This document shows, in pieces, positions 22,511 through 34,557 of a DNA stretch of 64,000 nucleotides. The notes beneath the pieces were generated by a model. It was not told where the DNA came from. It ran no database searches and saw nothing but the letters and a program-made list of their open reading frames with translations. A program made the position numbers and the translations under genes. The stretch is from positions 150,329,488-150,393,487 of the forward strand of contig OV050030.1 of NCBI GenBank assembly GCA_920105625.2, read 5' to 3'. Numbering within the stretch: the stretch's first letter is position 1; each line of letters opens with the position of its first letter. Source of the DNA: Clusia tigrina. Taxonomy: Eukaryota; Arthropoda; Insecta; Diptera; Clusiidae.

Positions 22511-23789
22511 CGAGGGCGGATTGATATTGAAGCTACCTAGCGCTAGATGGCAGCACAAACACAAAAACTTTTTTTTATATTGCGATCCGTCAAACGTCAG
22601 CTGTTAAAATTTCACCCAAATTCAACGATTAGTTTATTTGTTGTAGTCGTTTGAAGTATGCAACTTTTGTGTTTCTTGAAAAATGGAAAAAAGCGAATTT
22701 CGTGCAGTGATTAAACACTATTATTTGAAAGAGAAAACGGCGAAAGAGACAAAAGAAAAGCTCGATAAACATTACGGTGAGTCTGCTTCGTCAGATTACA
22801 TGGTAAAATATTGGATTGCTGAATTTAAACACGGCCGAACAAGCACTGCACTACCATTAACAGGAAGGCCAAAAGAGGTGGTTACTGAAGAAAATATCAA
22901 GAAAATCCTCGATATCGTTATGAATGATCGCCGAGTCAAGTTGCGTAAGATTGTTGAAATGGTAAACATATCATATGAACGTGTGTTCAACATTTTGCAT
23001 GAACATTTGCATATGAAAAAGCTATCGGCAAGATGGGTGCCACGTTTGCTCAGTGTCGAACAAAAACGAGTTCGACAGACCACTTCACAGCGGTGTTTGA
23101 ACATGATAAAGCGTAATCCTGTTGATTTTTGGCGTCGATTAATAACGTTGATGAAACGTGGGTCCACCACTACACACCTGAAACCAAAAATCAATCGAAA
23201 CAATGGGTGGAAGCTGGTGGAAGTGCTCCGAAGAAGGCGAAGGCAGTGAAATCGGCTGGCAAGGTTATGGCCACTGTATATTGGGATGCACACGGAATAT
23301 TGCTCATCGATTATCTTGAAAAATGATCCACAATCACAGGAAAGTATTATCGTGCATTATTGGATCAATTGATTGATGCAATCAAGGAAAAACGACCACA
23401 TTTAAAGAAGAAAAAATGCTCTTTCTTCAAGACAACGCACCGGTTCACACAGCATTAGATACGATGCTAAAATTACGCGAAATACACTTCGAATTGGTTA
23501 ATCATCCACCTTATAGTCCAGATTTAGCTCCTAGTGACTTTTTCCTGTTTCCAAACTTGAAAAAATGGATCGCAGGAAAAAGATTCATCTCAAACGAAGA
23601 AGTGATTACCGAAACTAACGCGTATTTTGAGGGGTTCCCGAAATCGTATTATTCAGATGGTATAAAAAAGTTGGAATATTGTCTTACTAAGTGTGTCGAA
23701 GTAAAAGGAGACTATGTTGAGAAATAAATGGTTTTTGAAAAAAAAAGTTTTTTTCCTACTTAGGTAGCTTCAATATCAATCCGCCCTCG
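22511..23789 (+). mobile_element. Mariner element (DD34D), full length, TA duplications
   Basis: Terminal inverted repeats of about 29 bp: CGAGGGCGGATTGATATTGA at 22511 and its complement ending at 23789. TA flanks on both sides (22509-22510 and 23790-23791). At 1279 bp it is a typical full-length mariner. It is inserted in ORF1 of R1-like copy 2, so it is younger than that LINE. Confidence 0.93.
22683..23727 (+). pseudogene. Mariner transposase, three lesions
   Basis: Begins MEKSEFRAVIKHYYL (N-terminal helix-turn-helix). The frame shifts near 23135 just before VDETWVHHY (first Asp), meets a TGA in place of a sense codon after YLEK (about 23324), and shifts again near 23410 before LQDNAPVH (second Asp, 23431-23433). 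The third Asp in LAPSDFFLF is at 23536-23538. The last two Asp have 34 residues between them, confirming DD34D. All catalytic Asp remain, but the reading frame is dead. Confidence 0.9.
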
Positions 23790-23791
23790 TA

Positions 23792-26150
23792 TATAATGTT
23801 GACGCACCTACGAGTCGGATGGGTGAAGCAGAACGTGGTGACAACTGGGTCAAAGCGAGGGGCTACGACCAACCCAGTATGAACGCAGAAGAGTACGAAA
23901 GAATGTTGGTAGCACTAGTAGCAGAAGCGCGGGGCAAACACCCACTCCTGATTGCTTGTGACTTTAACGAGTGGCCTACAAGTTTGGGGAGCACGCACAC
24001 CAACAGTCGTGGCACAGCTCTGCTGGTGAGCATGGCTCTGCTTGACCTCGAGCTGCTGAATATGCCTGGCCACTGCATCTTGGAAAATGGAAGAAAAACT
24101 GCATCGTGGACCAGAATGCCACAGCTCGCAAAGCAAGGTGGACTGTAGGCTCCATCTACATTCATAGCGACCATAATGTTAACATCATGGACATATCGCA
24201 ACATATAGAACAGAACGCACATCGGGTGCGGAAAGTTCAGCAAAGAGGCTGGTAAAAACAGTCATATGTCGCCGGAATCTTTTACATGGCTTGGCAATAT
24301 GACACTGCTCAAGAAAGCCACTTAGAGATGAAAGCAGAAAACATAACGGCGAGCATCACGGCCTGCCTCGGTAAAGCATGCGACACAACCATGCCTAAGC
24401 TATCAGGAAGATCTGACAGAAAGCCAGTCTACTGGTGGAATGCGGAGATCGTCATCGCTAGAAAAAATTGCCATATTGCATGAAGAAAGTTTAAGAAATC
24501 TCGCGCTGCGCCAGCGACAGACGCGCTATTGACAGACTACAAGACCTGTAAAGCAGTATTCAGAAAAGCCATACAAGATAGCAAAAACAGATGCTTTCGG
24601 GAGCTTCGCGACAGCGTAGACCTTGATCCCTGGGGAATTGGTTATAAAACAGTTATGAGGAAGCTCGAAGGATCCAGAGCACCACAGCCCATAAGACCGA
24701 CACTCATGCGAGAGGTGGTATCCACTCTATTCCCTCGCCAAGAAGAAGCAACAATTTACCAGGGACAGCAATTGCTTCATATCCCTGAAGTTACCACACA
24801 GGAAGTGCTTCTCATCACGCAACGCATCTCAGAAAACAAAGCACCGGGTTTGGACGGCTCTCCAAACATCGCAGTGAAAGCAGCGATTAAGGCAACGTAG
24901 GAGCTTTTCCCAAAATCCTGGAAACAACAGAGGCTGGTGCTGCTACTTAAACCAGGGAAGCAGCCGGATGGCATCGCGATGGTTTCAGTGGCAAAGCACC
25001 TTGAGACACTGCAGACGTTATGCAACGACGCTATCACAAGAGAAAGAAGATGGCTGGGAAACGCAAAGCTCGAGCTGGCACAAAAAACGGAAGTGGTGCT
25101 GCTGAGCACAAGACGCGTGCGCGAAGAAATAACAATAACGGTGGTTTTTCACATCATCACTTCTCAACCGTATGTAAAATATTTGGGAGTGGTAATTGAT
25201 ACCCGGAAGACGTTCAAGCAACACTTACAAATAGTCAGCGATAAAGCCGCACGAATAAATGGTGCGTTAACGAGACTAATGCCTAACGTTGGTGGCCCCC
25301 GGGCAAGCAGACGGCAACTCTTATCAACTGTTACAAGTTCGGTAATCCTGAATGCAGCACCATTCTGGGCAAATACGAAGAAGTCATACTATAAAAGCAT
25401 CCAACCCACATACAGGCTTGGTGCTCTGAGAATGGCCAGATGATGCTATTTGTGTCATTGCAAGGAGGTGCCCATCGACTTGCTCGCTCGTGAAATGGAG
25501 CGGCTTTATAGTGTCGGCTTATAGGAGGTCGTCAAGTGCGGCAAAAAAGGAAGAAAGGCTGCGCACAATTGCGGAATGGCAGCAACGATGGGAGAAATCC
25601 AAAAAAGGTCGCTGAACGTTCAAACTCATCACAAATATTGCGATGTGGGTGGACTGAAGACACGGAGAGGTTAACTACCATCTTACGCAGATGCTCACTG
25701 GACATGGGTGCTTCAAAGAATTCCTCAGGTTCCATCGAGAAGACGACCCTTATTGCCCAGTATGCCCAGAAGAACTGGAAAGCGCGCTGCATGTGTTGTC
25801 CGCGTTTCATCAATGGACGAATGGATCTAGAAAGAGCATTCGGCGAAACTCTGACGGAGTACAAATATGTGCGAGGATAAAGACAAATGGAATATCACAT
25901 GTGCTGTGGTGGTGAGTAGTATGAATACATTGCAACACACGGAATACATGCGTAGAACGGAAACCGCCAATGGATCTCCAGAAGGAGCTCGCGACGCCAA
26001 AATGAGCTTTGGATAGTACTATGCCAGAATGACCAATACTGAGGATTGAGTAGTATACTCATAACGCCTCCCGAAGCACTACTTAACGGTGAAGGGGGGG
26101 TTTCGTTCGGGTTAAAGTCCCACTCTACGGCTTCGGCCATTGTCTTTAGC
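23792..26150 (+). pseudogene. R1-like copy 2 ORF2 remnant lacking the RT core
   Basis: Pieces in order: endonuclease (ORF 23819-24148, with IACDFNEW; the usual GDFNAW has Cys for Gly), linker (24286-24483 with YWWNAEI, then 24529-24900 with NKAPGLDGSPN), and LVLLLKPGKQPDG. That last block jumps straight to VSVAKHLE and the post-palm region (ORF 24937-25443, YLGVVID). The whole palm including YADD is deleted. The C-terminal zinc region (YCPVCPEE, ALHVL) survives near 25755-25805 with a frameshift. Non-functional. Confidence 0.8.
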
Positions 26151-26198
26151 TGTTTCCCCTCCTCAGCAAAAAAAATAAATAAAAAATAAAAAAATAAA

Positions 26199-26386
26199 AA
26201 AATATATATATACATATACTCGTACATACGCATATAAATATTCATATCCATTTATGTACATATTCATATACATGTATATATACTCGTACATATACTTAAA
26301 CATGCACATATACATATAAAATTTCAAATACATATACATACTCGTATACATATACACAAACATATGGATGTACATACACATACCCA
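26199..26386. repeat. TA/ACATA-rich array and left target duplication
   Basis: TATATACATA, ACTCGTACATA and CATATACATA repeats. Its last 15 bp, ACATACACATACCCA (26372-26386), recur exactly at 31776-31790 on the other side of the R1-clade LINE. Confidence 0.9.
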
Positions 26387-27086
26387 GGGGGTCAGGGGGG
26401 AACCAGTCAGGCAAAGCATCTAATTGCCCCTCACTGGGAGGGGCTAGAGCGATCCTGGTGTGGGACACCCTCAAGAAGACTCACTGCCTCCACGTGGCGG
26501 CTCCGGGCAATGGCACACCAGCACCCGCTGATGGCCAGCTGAAGTGAGCAACGCACCCAGAGATAGCGATGACCCCCTCATGGGGCGGCTGTCTGGCCAA
26601 CGGGGGACAACGAGGGATCAACGATGGAACAGCGAGGGACCATCGTGGGACCACAAAGGGACATCGTGGGATCTGTTGTACCTCAAATCAAGGCCGAGAC
26701 CGGTAAGGCCTTGATTATGGCATACCGGAAACATTGGAAATAAGCTGATGCTTGTGGGCTGACGATTACGGTATGCTGCCACCACAGTAAGTAAGAGTGA
26801 AATCTTACAGAAATGGCTGGTAGCTTAATGCCGCAATCGCCCCCGTCCCGTTAAAACCATGGCAGGTCTCAGGAAACGCTCGATGCTCGTCACCATTACA
26901 TTGGCAGTGCAGGCACGGATGTAACATTCCCGACTAGCGCTGGTCTGGCTCTGAACATAAGCGCCCATAAGGACTTGTGTCAACCCTCGCATGGCCTCCC
27001 TGCTGCGGCAAAGATAACCATGGGACCATTAAGGCGACTGCACTACGAGCAAAGATAACGGTCCTGAGCGGGGACCCAATCAATAA
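26387..27086 (+). other. 5' untranslated region of the R1-clade LINE
   Basis: About 700 bp, GC-rich compared with the surrounding AT-rich arrays, with no conserved ORF. Contains near-repeats of GGGACCATCGTGGGACC-type sequence near 26620-26670. It presumably contains the internal promoter expected of full-length LINEs; none can be identified by eye. Confidence 0.6.
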
Positions 27087-28603
27087 ATGAATAGTAACAA
27101 TAACAATACCAACAAAACAAACAAAGACGACGGTGCGATGAAGGACCCCTTCGGCAGGAGGTCTACTATCCAGAGGACCCCTCCTCCGGTAATAAGAAAG
27201 ACGGTGGTGCGGAGAAACACACTGGCAGACACCAGTGAGCTTCAGCGAGTAATGGGCATGAGGCCCGATCCGACGGCAATGGCGGTCATCCCTCCCGATG
27301 AGGTCATTGCCAAAGGCAAAATGGCGGTGCTGGAGTGGCACATTGAAGCACTCATAGCTTTCCTTGTGCCAAGGCACAATGTACATGCCGACATCAAGCG
27401 GAAGGCATCCAAAATCCGGGATGTCTGCTTGCAGGTCGTCGAGGAGCAGGACGCAGGTACGGCTGCGAGAGTGCCACAGCTGGTGCAAGCCGACAGGGCA
27501 GTCCAGACTGAAGGGCGGACGGAGAAGGTGGACAAGGAGGTGCAGGTTGGCGGCCCTCCTGTGGACAACCAAGGCAAAGCCGGTGCGTCTTCGCGGGCAG
27601 CCCCTGCCCAGGCGAAAAGCTACGCGGCCGCAGTCGCAACGCCAAAGCGCCCCCATGAGAAGGGGGATCCGGTGCAAGTAAGTCCGACTAGCCGAGTGGT
27701 AGCTAAGAGGAGGAGGGGGATGCCCAGACACTGGCGGCCGAGAAAACGGTAACGAGGCCAAATCCTAAGACCCATAAGCCTATGGCTGGAAAGGCGGAGG
27801 GTGAAAAAGTTGGGTGGACCACAGTTCGTTCCAGACCCCAAGCGAAGCGGAAGGGCCGGAAGCCTAAGCCAGCGCGCCCCGATGCCATCGTCATCAGGGA
27901 AACTGGCACGGTGAGCTACGCGGACATCCTCCGCAAGATCAAGAGGGACCCGCAGCTGTCAGAGCTGGGAGAGGGCGTCCGCAGGATCCGAAAGACGGCC
28001 AAGGGTGAACTGCTTCTGGAGTTGAGCGTGGCGGCAGATCCAAAGACACCCCAGTATCATGAGGCGGTGGCGACTGTCCTGGGAACCAGTGTGGAGGTGC
28101 GTAAGCTCACGCAGGAAACCCTTGTGGAGGTGAAAGACCTGGACGAAGTCACCACGGTGGAAGATGTCCACGAGGCGCTGTGTACAGCGAATCTCTCGGA
28201 GAGACCTCCCGTGGATGCAATCAGGTCTCTCAGGAAAGCGTACGGTGGAACACAGACAGCGGTCATCAGTCTGTCGCCCCAGGCAGCCGCAGCCCTTCTG
28301 AAAGCTGGCAGGCTGAGAGTCGGATGGACCTCATGCCGGGTGCGCGAAAAGGTGACTCCCCTGCGTTGTTACAAATGTATTGAGTTCGGCCACACCGCGC
28401 AGAAATGCGGTAGCAAGGATGATTGGCGCCACAAGTGCTACAGATGCGGCACAGAGGGCCATAACGCACGGGAGTGCGACAAGGCCCCCACGTGTGCCCT
28501 TTGTAAGGCCAGCGGCCGCAAGGATGTGGAGCATCGGACAGGATGCAGCTCATGCCCATCCTACAAGCGAGCCGCGGAGAAGAGGTCCAGGCGCAGGAGA
28601 TGA
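27087..28603 (+). CDS. R1-clade LINE ORF1 (gag-like RNA-binding protein), one frameshift
   Basis: ORF1 coats LINE RNA. The first frame (27087-27752, starting MNSNNNN) covers the polar N-terminal region. The second (27782-28603) covers the rest, with three zinc knuckles near its end: CYKCIEFGHTAQKC, CYRCGTEGHNAREC and CALC..H..C. The second frame is open upstream past its ATG to about 27710. The two are therefore one protein broken by a one-base shift near the G run at 27716-27720. It ends TGA at 28601-28603, overlapping the ORF2 ATG. The start at 27087 is the first ATG of the frame and fits the composition change from 5' UTR. Confidence 0.82.
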
Positions 28604-31571
28604 GGTTGTTCCAACTCAATCTCAACCACTGCGAGGCTGCACAGGATCTCCTGGAGCAGGCCATTAGGGAACAGATGGTCGATGTTGCAGTGCTTAGCGA
28701 GCCGTATAGGCGCAAGCACCAAGGAGTATGGGCCGAAGACACCACTGGTGGTGCCGCACTTTGGGTGTGCGGAACCAAGCCTATACAAATGAGCAACATA
28801 GAGAGAAGCGATTGCTACGTCAGAGCGACCATTGGAGGGACCACGGTGTACAGTTGCTACATGCCGCCGAGCCTAACTGCGGACGAGTTCGAGTCAGTGG
28901 TAGACAGACTTGCTCTGGACGCGCAAGGCAGGAACCCCGTAGTGATTGCCGGCGACTTCAACGCATGGGCAACTGAATGGGGTTGCGCCCGAACCACACC
29001 GAGAGGTCATATTCTCATGGACGCGCTTGCGGCTCTTGACGTAGTCGTCATGAACGCGGGAGAGGCGACTTTTGTGAGAGGAGAAGCCACATCTGTGATC
29101 GACCTTACGTTCCTCAGCAGCGGGTTAGTCAGAGGAGCCAGGTGGATTGTGAGTTCTGCGTACACCCACAGCGACCACAATGCCATTTGCTTTGACTTGG
29201 AAAGGAACAAACAACGGCGGAGGACAGGCCCGTGGCCGAAAGGCTGGAGAGCGGACGCCCTCGACGACGGCGCACTCGAAGTCATGTTGGAGGACTTTGA
29301 GCTGCAAGGCAGTGCGGCGGAAATGGCGAACCAGCTAGCGAGCCAGCTAGAGAGCGCCTGCGATGCGGCGATGCCCAGGCGGGCCTATGGTGGAAACTAT
29401 AAATCCGTTTATTGGTGGACGGACGAGATCGCCGGCCTACGCAAGGAATGCCACGCAGCAAGGCGAAGGCACCAGCGTGCAATAGGCAACCCAGACTGCC
29501 TGCAACTGCGCCAGTTGTACAAAGAGGCTAAAAGAAGGCTGAAGACGGCCATAAAGGCGAGCAAGCGTAGGAGTTTCACCGAGCTATGTGCACAGGTTGA
29601 AGACAACCCGTGGGGCACGGCATATAGGCTCGTGATGAAAAAGCTCCCCTGCCACAGGCAGCCAGCCCCAAGCTGCCCAAACTTGCTCAAACGCATTGTG
29701 GGAGAGCTCTTCCCAGTGCAAAATTATGTGCCTGATCAGTTCTCTCCCGAGCTGCGTGAAGAAGTACCCAGTGTAATGACAGAGGAGGTGTTGCGGGCGG
29801 TTGGAAAATTTGGGGACCAGAAGGCACCTGGCCCAGATGGAATTCCCAACCGAGTGCTGAAAACCGCAGCTGCACTACACCCAGAAACACTGAGGTCACT
29901 TTACGACGCCTGTCTTAAGGAAGGAGTCTTCCCGAAACGGTGGAAAAGGCAGCGGTTGGTATTGATACCTAAAGCCGATAAGCCAGCAGAGGACCCATCG
30001 GCCTACCGTCCCCTGTGCATGTTGGACACAGCAGGGAAGGTCTTGGAGCGGATTATCTGCGACTGGATCGACGAGGCGATAGTGGATGCCGGAGGACTGG
30101 CGAGGCGCCAATATGGCTTCCGAAATGCCAGATCCACCGTGGACGCCATTGACGAACTCATTCAAACGGCGAAGGAGGCGATTCAAGGCCAGAGATGGAA
30201 GGGGGGTGCCAAGAGGTATTGCCTCGTGGTCACCCTCGACGTCAAGAACGCTTTTAACTCGGCCAGCTGGGCGCGCATAGCAGAAGCGCTGGCAGAGTTC
30301 AAAGTTCCCATCTATCGAGGGCGAATCATCACTAGTTATTTTAGCGACAGGATGCTATTATACGAGTCCGATAGAGGTGTAGAAACGTACAAGATCACCG
30401 GAGGAGTTCCCCAGGGGTCTGTACTGGGGTCACTTCTCTGGAACGTTATGTACGATGGCATTCTCCGCATACGGGTGCCCGATTACGTTAAAATAATCGG
30501 ATATGCGGACGACATAGCGCTAGTGATCACGGCAAAACACCTGGAGGAGGTAATAGCAGAGGCCAATCACACAGTGGCCACTGTTGGAAGCTGGCTGGCG
30601 GATGTTGGACTGAAGCTGGCAGAACACAAAACGGAGGCTATCCTTGTGTCAGGTCGAAAGGTACAAGAGGTGGTGGAGATAAGGGTTGGTGACTGCACCA
30701 TTACCACGACCCCACATCTCAAATATCTAGGCGTCTGGATTGACGCAAGACTGTCGTTCAAGGAGCACTTTCGGCGATTAGGTGAGAAGGCAGCGCGGAC
30801 CTGTTCCCAGCTCTGCCGGATAATGCCAAACCTCGGAGGGCCACGGCACTGGAAAAGACGCCTCATCTCAGGGGTCGTCAAATCCATAATCATGTATGGA
30901 GCGCCCATATGGGCTGAGAAGTCGAGCGTAAAGGCGTACGTTCGCACCATAGAGGCGACGTATAGGAGATGTGCGCTCCGCACGATGTCAGCACACCGTA
31001 CTGTGTCTGCAGACGCCGCGCTGGTGATGCCGGTATGATCCCGCTGGACCTGCTGGCCAAGGAGGCGTGGAGCCTATACTACGGCGAAAGTACGCACGAG
31101 CTGAGTGCGGAAGATCGCGTAGCAGGCATTAGGCAAAGCACCATACAGGAGTGGCAAGCCCGATGGGATGCATCCGAAAAGGGCCGTTGGACGAGGAGGT
31201 TGATCCCTGATCTCCAACGCTGGATGGATAGGTCGCATGGCGAGGTGAACTATCACGTCACACAGCTGCTGACCGGCCACGGAGGTTTCCGGGCGTACCT
31301 ACACAGATTCCGGCTGGAGGAATCCCCCTGCTGCGACAATTGTGGAGGCGCGGAGCCCGAGGACGTGGAACATGTTCTTTTTTCATGTCCACGATACAGC
31401 GGTGCCAGAGCGGTACTGCAAAGAGTCTGCGGAGAACCTGTGACACCGGACAACCTCGTGCACTATATGCTCGAGTGCCCGGAGAAATGGGACGTGGTGT
31501 GTGACACCTCGGCCGCAATTATGCGAGACCTCCGCCACTTGGAGTGGCGGCGACGTTCAGGGAATCAATAG
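28600..31571 (+). CDS. R1-clade LINE ORF2 (endonuclease and reverse transcriptase), one frameshift
   Basis: Start chosen at ATG 28600, which overlaps the ORF1 stop as ATGA and opens with MRLFQLNLNHCEAAQDLL, the conserved N-terminus of R1-type endonucleases. The endonuclease has IAGDFNAWATEWG and THSDHNAI. RT landmarks are KAPGPDGIPN, LIPKADKP, LDVKNAFNSA, GGVPQGSVLG and YADD at 30502-30513. The frame stops at 31036-31038. The C-terminal domain continues in the -1 frame (open from before 30969 to 31571) with GMIPLDLLAKEAW and a CX2C..H..C zinc motif (CCDNC, HVLFSC). The frame change matches a lost G near 31030 and is shared with copy 1. Confidence 0.88.
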
Positions 31572-31775
31572 GAGGGGTCCGTTGACCAACCCACTCCCAG
31601 ACGAAGTATTGCTTAATGGCTATGTACCGTCTGGGAGGCGTCTGAGGAGGTGGTTTTAAGAGCCCCACACTACTGGTGGTGGGTAAGAGCCCCACACTAC
31701 TGGTGCGAGAGCGCCCAGTGTCTGTTTGCCGATTTCCACCTCCGAACCAATAAAAAAAAAAAAAAAAAAAAAAAA
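31572..31775 (+). other. R1-clade LINE 3' UTR and poly-A tail
   Basis: About 180 bp of 3' UTR including a CCCCACACTACTGGTG direct repeat (31664-31679 and 31692-31707), then an A run to 31776. Copy 1 (12277-12463) has one copy of that repeat. Confidence 0.85.
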
Positions 31776-31822
31776 ACATACACATACCCATTATATACAC
31801 ATAACAATTTTATATACAACAA
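31776..31822. repeat. Right target duplication and rest of CATA array
   Basis: ACATACACATACCCA (31776-31790) duplicates 26372-26386, followed by TATACACATAAC-type repeats. Confidence 0.85.
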
Positions 31823-32269
<447 letters not shown>

Positions 32270-32583
32270 AGTTAACACATCCGGCCAGGCATAGTTCACT
32301 GACCCGGTGATCATGCAATTCACAGTCAACGGTGCATGTTCAGCTACTTTTGCAACTTTGGCACAATTATGCTGCCGCCAACATTCCATGCGCCGACACC
32401 CGAAACCCAATCCGCTTTAACATAAGTGCTGCCCCAGCCATTATAAGTCAAGGCTAGCTTCATAATAAGAATATTTTGTATTTTGGTTTTTAGTCTGTTT
32501 TGCGCAATAAACTTGAATGGTTTACCCATAAATGAGTACTTAATTTTCGTGACATCGCACAAGATAAGTACAAAACATTAACT
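32270..32583 (+). repeat. 5' LTR of the errantivirus-like element
   Basis: 314 bp, AGTTAACACATCC to ACATTAACT. Contains an AATAAA at about 32506, a candidate polyadenylation signal. Compared with the 3' LTR it differs at three sites (CCATTATAAG, TTTTGGTTTT, TTTTGCGCAA). Confidence 0.93.
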
Positions 32584-32601
32584 GGCGCCCATCGGTGGAG
32601 C
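32583..32601 (+). other. Primer binding site (tRNA-Lys-like)
   Basis: TGGCGCCCATCGGTGGAGC begins with the last T of the LTR. It resembles the TGGCGCCCAACG primer site of Drosophila gypsy, which pairs with tRNA-Lys. Confidence 0.75.
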
Positions 32602-32880
32602 AGAACTCACTCACCCAAACAAATCAACATCGTTGCAGTCACACGCAACTACAAAAACACAGCAGCAGCAACAACGGCTACGTGCTACGTGGAAAAACAA
32701 CACGAAAAAACGGCAGCAGCAGCAACAAATAATCTTTCTAAGAAAAACCTTGAAAAATGTAAGTAGAGTGCTTATTTTAAAAAAAAAAAAGGAAAAGGAA
32801 AATAAAATTATAAATTCAGTGCGAGTTGTAATTGATTTTTGCGAGTTTTTATTACGGCTAGTTAAACATAAATCCATTTC
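32602..32880 (+). other. Untranslated leader with CAG/CAA repeats
   Basis: Between primer site and gag, with short CAGCAGCAACAAC-type runs near 32660 and 32712. No convincing ORF. Confidence 0.5.
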
Positions 32881-34159
32881 ATGAGTGATAGTGATATTGA
32901 AGTTGATAAATTAGTGGCGGATTTGAAAACTATGCTTAGACCGAGTGAAATTCATCCGAAAATGTCATTTAATCAGTCCGATATGAAAACTCTATTAGAG
33001 TTCGCAGTTAATTCTGCACTTGAAAATCAAGCGAGAGTATTCGAGCAAAAGCTTCTAGAAATGGAAAATAAATTCCGTAGAACATTAGTATCCGCGCCAG
33101 AGGTGGAAGTTTTTACTGACGCTGTAATAACTCCCGGCGTAAAATGTGACGAAACACTAGACATCGTTAAATCTTTGCCTGATTTTGAGGGCAAAATCGA
33201 AACATATGTTTCATGGCGGGAAGCTGCGCATACCGCATATAAAATATTTGAAAATTGATGTGGGAAGTTCCAAACATTATCAAGCCTTGGGTATAATTAG
33301 GAATAAAATCAAAGGCCCCGCCGATATGGTACTGTCTTCATATGACACACCATTAAATTTCAAAACAATTATTAATAGACTTGATTTTACTTACGCTGAT
33401 AAGCGGCCAATTTACTTAATAGAGCAGGAGCTGTCTATTCTTCGTCAAGGAAGCTTGACAATAATTCAATACTATGAAGAAATAGAAAAGAAATTAACGC
33501 TCTTAATAAATAAAACAATAATGACATATGACTCTGCCATAGCTTCCTCTCTTAATAAAAAATACAGAGCAGATGCATTGCGAGTATTCATCTCGGGAAC
33601 AAAAAAAGCTCTTAGCGACGTTCTTTTCTCGGCACGACCAAAAGATCTGCCATCAGCTTTGGCCTTAGCCCAAGAAGTTGAGTCAAATCATGAGCGTTTT
33701 CAATTCGCGAATAATTTTGCAAGAAGTATCGAGGAAAAGGCTCACCGCAACGAGCATAGACAGCAAAAACATTTGCCCTCCGAAAATAATACTTCTCAAC
33801 CGGGGAAAAACCCATATTTTAAGCAAAAGACACGGGATAATAATCAAAACGTAACACAAGAACCACCCCAACCAATGGACATTGACAATTCATCCCGGTT
33901 CAGACAACCGACCCAAAATGGTAATGATACCTATCCTTCATATCGCAAACAGGCTTCAAAAAGGGCGAATAGTGGTACAGCTAGATATACCGGTCTGAAA
34001 CAACAAAGAGTAAATCATATCTCACAGCCAAACAATTTCGAAAATCAAGAGGAAGAAGAATACCAGGATATTGTTGAGTCAGAGGTAACAGATGTAGACG
34101 ATGAAAATCAGCTTCAAGAGGTGAATTTTTTAGACAAAGCTCCCTGCTGCCGTTTGTAG
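32881..34159 (+). pseudogene. gag: Gag of the errantivirus-like element, one frameshift
   Basis: Starts MSDSDIEVDKLVADL (ATG 32881). The first frame ends at 33256-33258 within the capsid-like region (SWREAAHTAYKIFEN). The second frame (open from 33185) continues VGSSKHYQALGIIRNKIKG through a Gln/Glu-rich, basic C-terminal region to 34159. No CCHC knuckle is visible, as is usual in errantivirus gag. A single-base shift near 33256 breaks the protein. It would normally form the particle core and bind genomic RNA. Confidence 0.85.
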
Positions 34160-34554
34160 AGCGAACGATAGCAGGTAGAACAATTAAATTGCTCATAGAC
34201 ACAGGCGCTTCAAAAAATTACATAAAATCTATCCCAGAATTAAAAAACGTAACCTCGGTAAAAGAAAAGTTTTTGGTTAAGTCAATTCATGGCTTTAACC
34301 CCGTTCAGGAAAAATGCCTTCTGCATCTTTTCGATGTCACAACAGAATTCTTTTTGCTTCCAAATTTATCAAGTTTTGATGGAATAATTGGGCTTGATCT
34401 ATTAAATAGAGTAAATGCCACCTTAGACTTTAAGAATAAAACTTTAAATACCCGATCTGGATCCGAAATAATTATATTCAAAAAATGCGCAAGTGTAAAT
34501 TTTACGGAAATCGAAAACATAGAAGTCGCCCTAGAAATAGATACAAATTTTTAA
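34160..34554 (+). pseudogene. pol: Aspartic protease at the start of pol
   Basis: The plus frame (-1 relative to the end of gag) contains LLIDTGASKNYI with the catalytic DTG near 34195 and IIGLDLLN as the C-terminal ILG-like motif. Pol reached by frameshifting at the gag end is normal for this group. An in-frame TAA at 34552-34554 separates it from the RT in the same frame, a likely nonsense mutation. Confidence 0.8.
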
Positions 34555-34557
34555 AAA

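Larger units (their letters stand above)
22445..26198 (+). mobile_element. Decayed R1-clade LINE (copy 2), interrupted by a mariner
   Basis: Left end: an ORF1 remnant (TYGGTQTA, equivalent to AYGGTQTA of the full copy) from about 22447 to 22510. Then comes the mariner, then a short ORF1 piece at about 23805, the endonuclease and the rest of ORF2. It ends in an A-rich tail (about 26166-26198). Both flanks are CATA/TA repeats. Relative to 26387-31775, the ORF1 3' half plus start of ORF2 and the RT catalytic core are deleted. Confidence 0.8.
26387..31775 (+). mobile_element. R1-clade LINE, full length, with 15-bp target duplication
   Basis: Spans G-rich 5' end (GGGGGTCAGGGGGGAACC), 5' UTR, ORF1, ORF2, 3' UTR and poly-A. 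Flanked by exact ACATACACATACCCA copies (26372-26386, 31776-31790). ORF1 with three zinc knuckles and an ORF2 starting with FQLNLNHCEAAQDLL are typical of the R1 clade. Some members of this clade (Waldo, Mino) are known to insert in ACAY or AC repeats, which matches the CATA/ACAC target here. It is broken by at least two single-base shifts. Confidence 0.93.

Noticed and set aside
26934..31518. Many antisense ORFs over the R1-clade LINE (for example 26934-27761 minus, 275 codons)
   Set aside because: Shadows of GC-rich ORF1/ORF2 codons on the other strand; none has a recognisable domain.
34189..34554. Protease ORF as a stand-alone host aspartic protease
   Set aside because: Position between gag and RT in the same element, and in-frame continuity with the RT across one stop, show it is part of pol.
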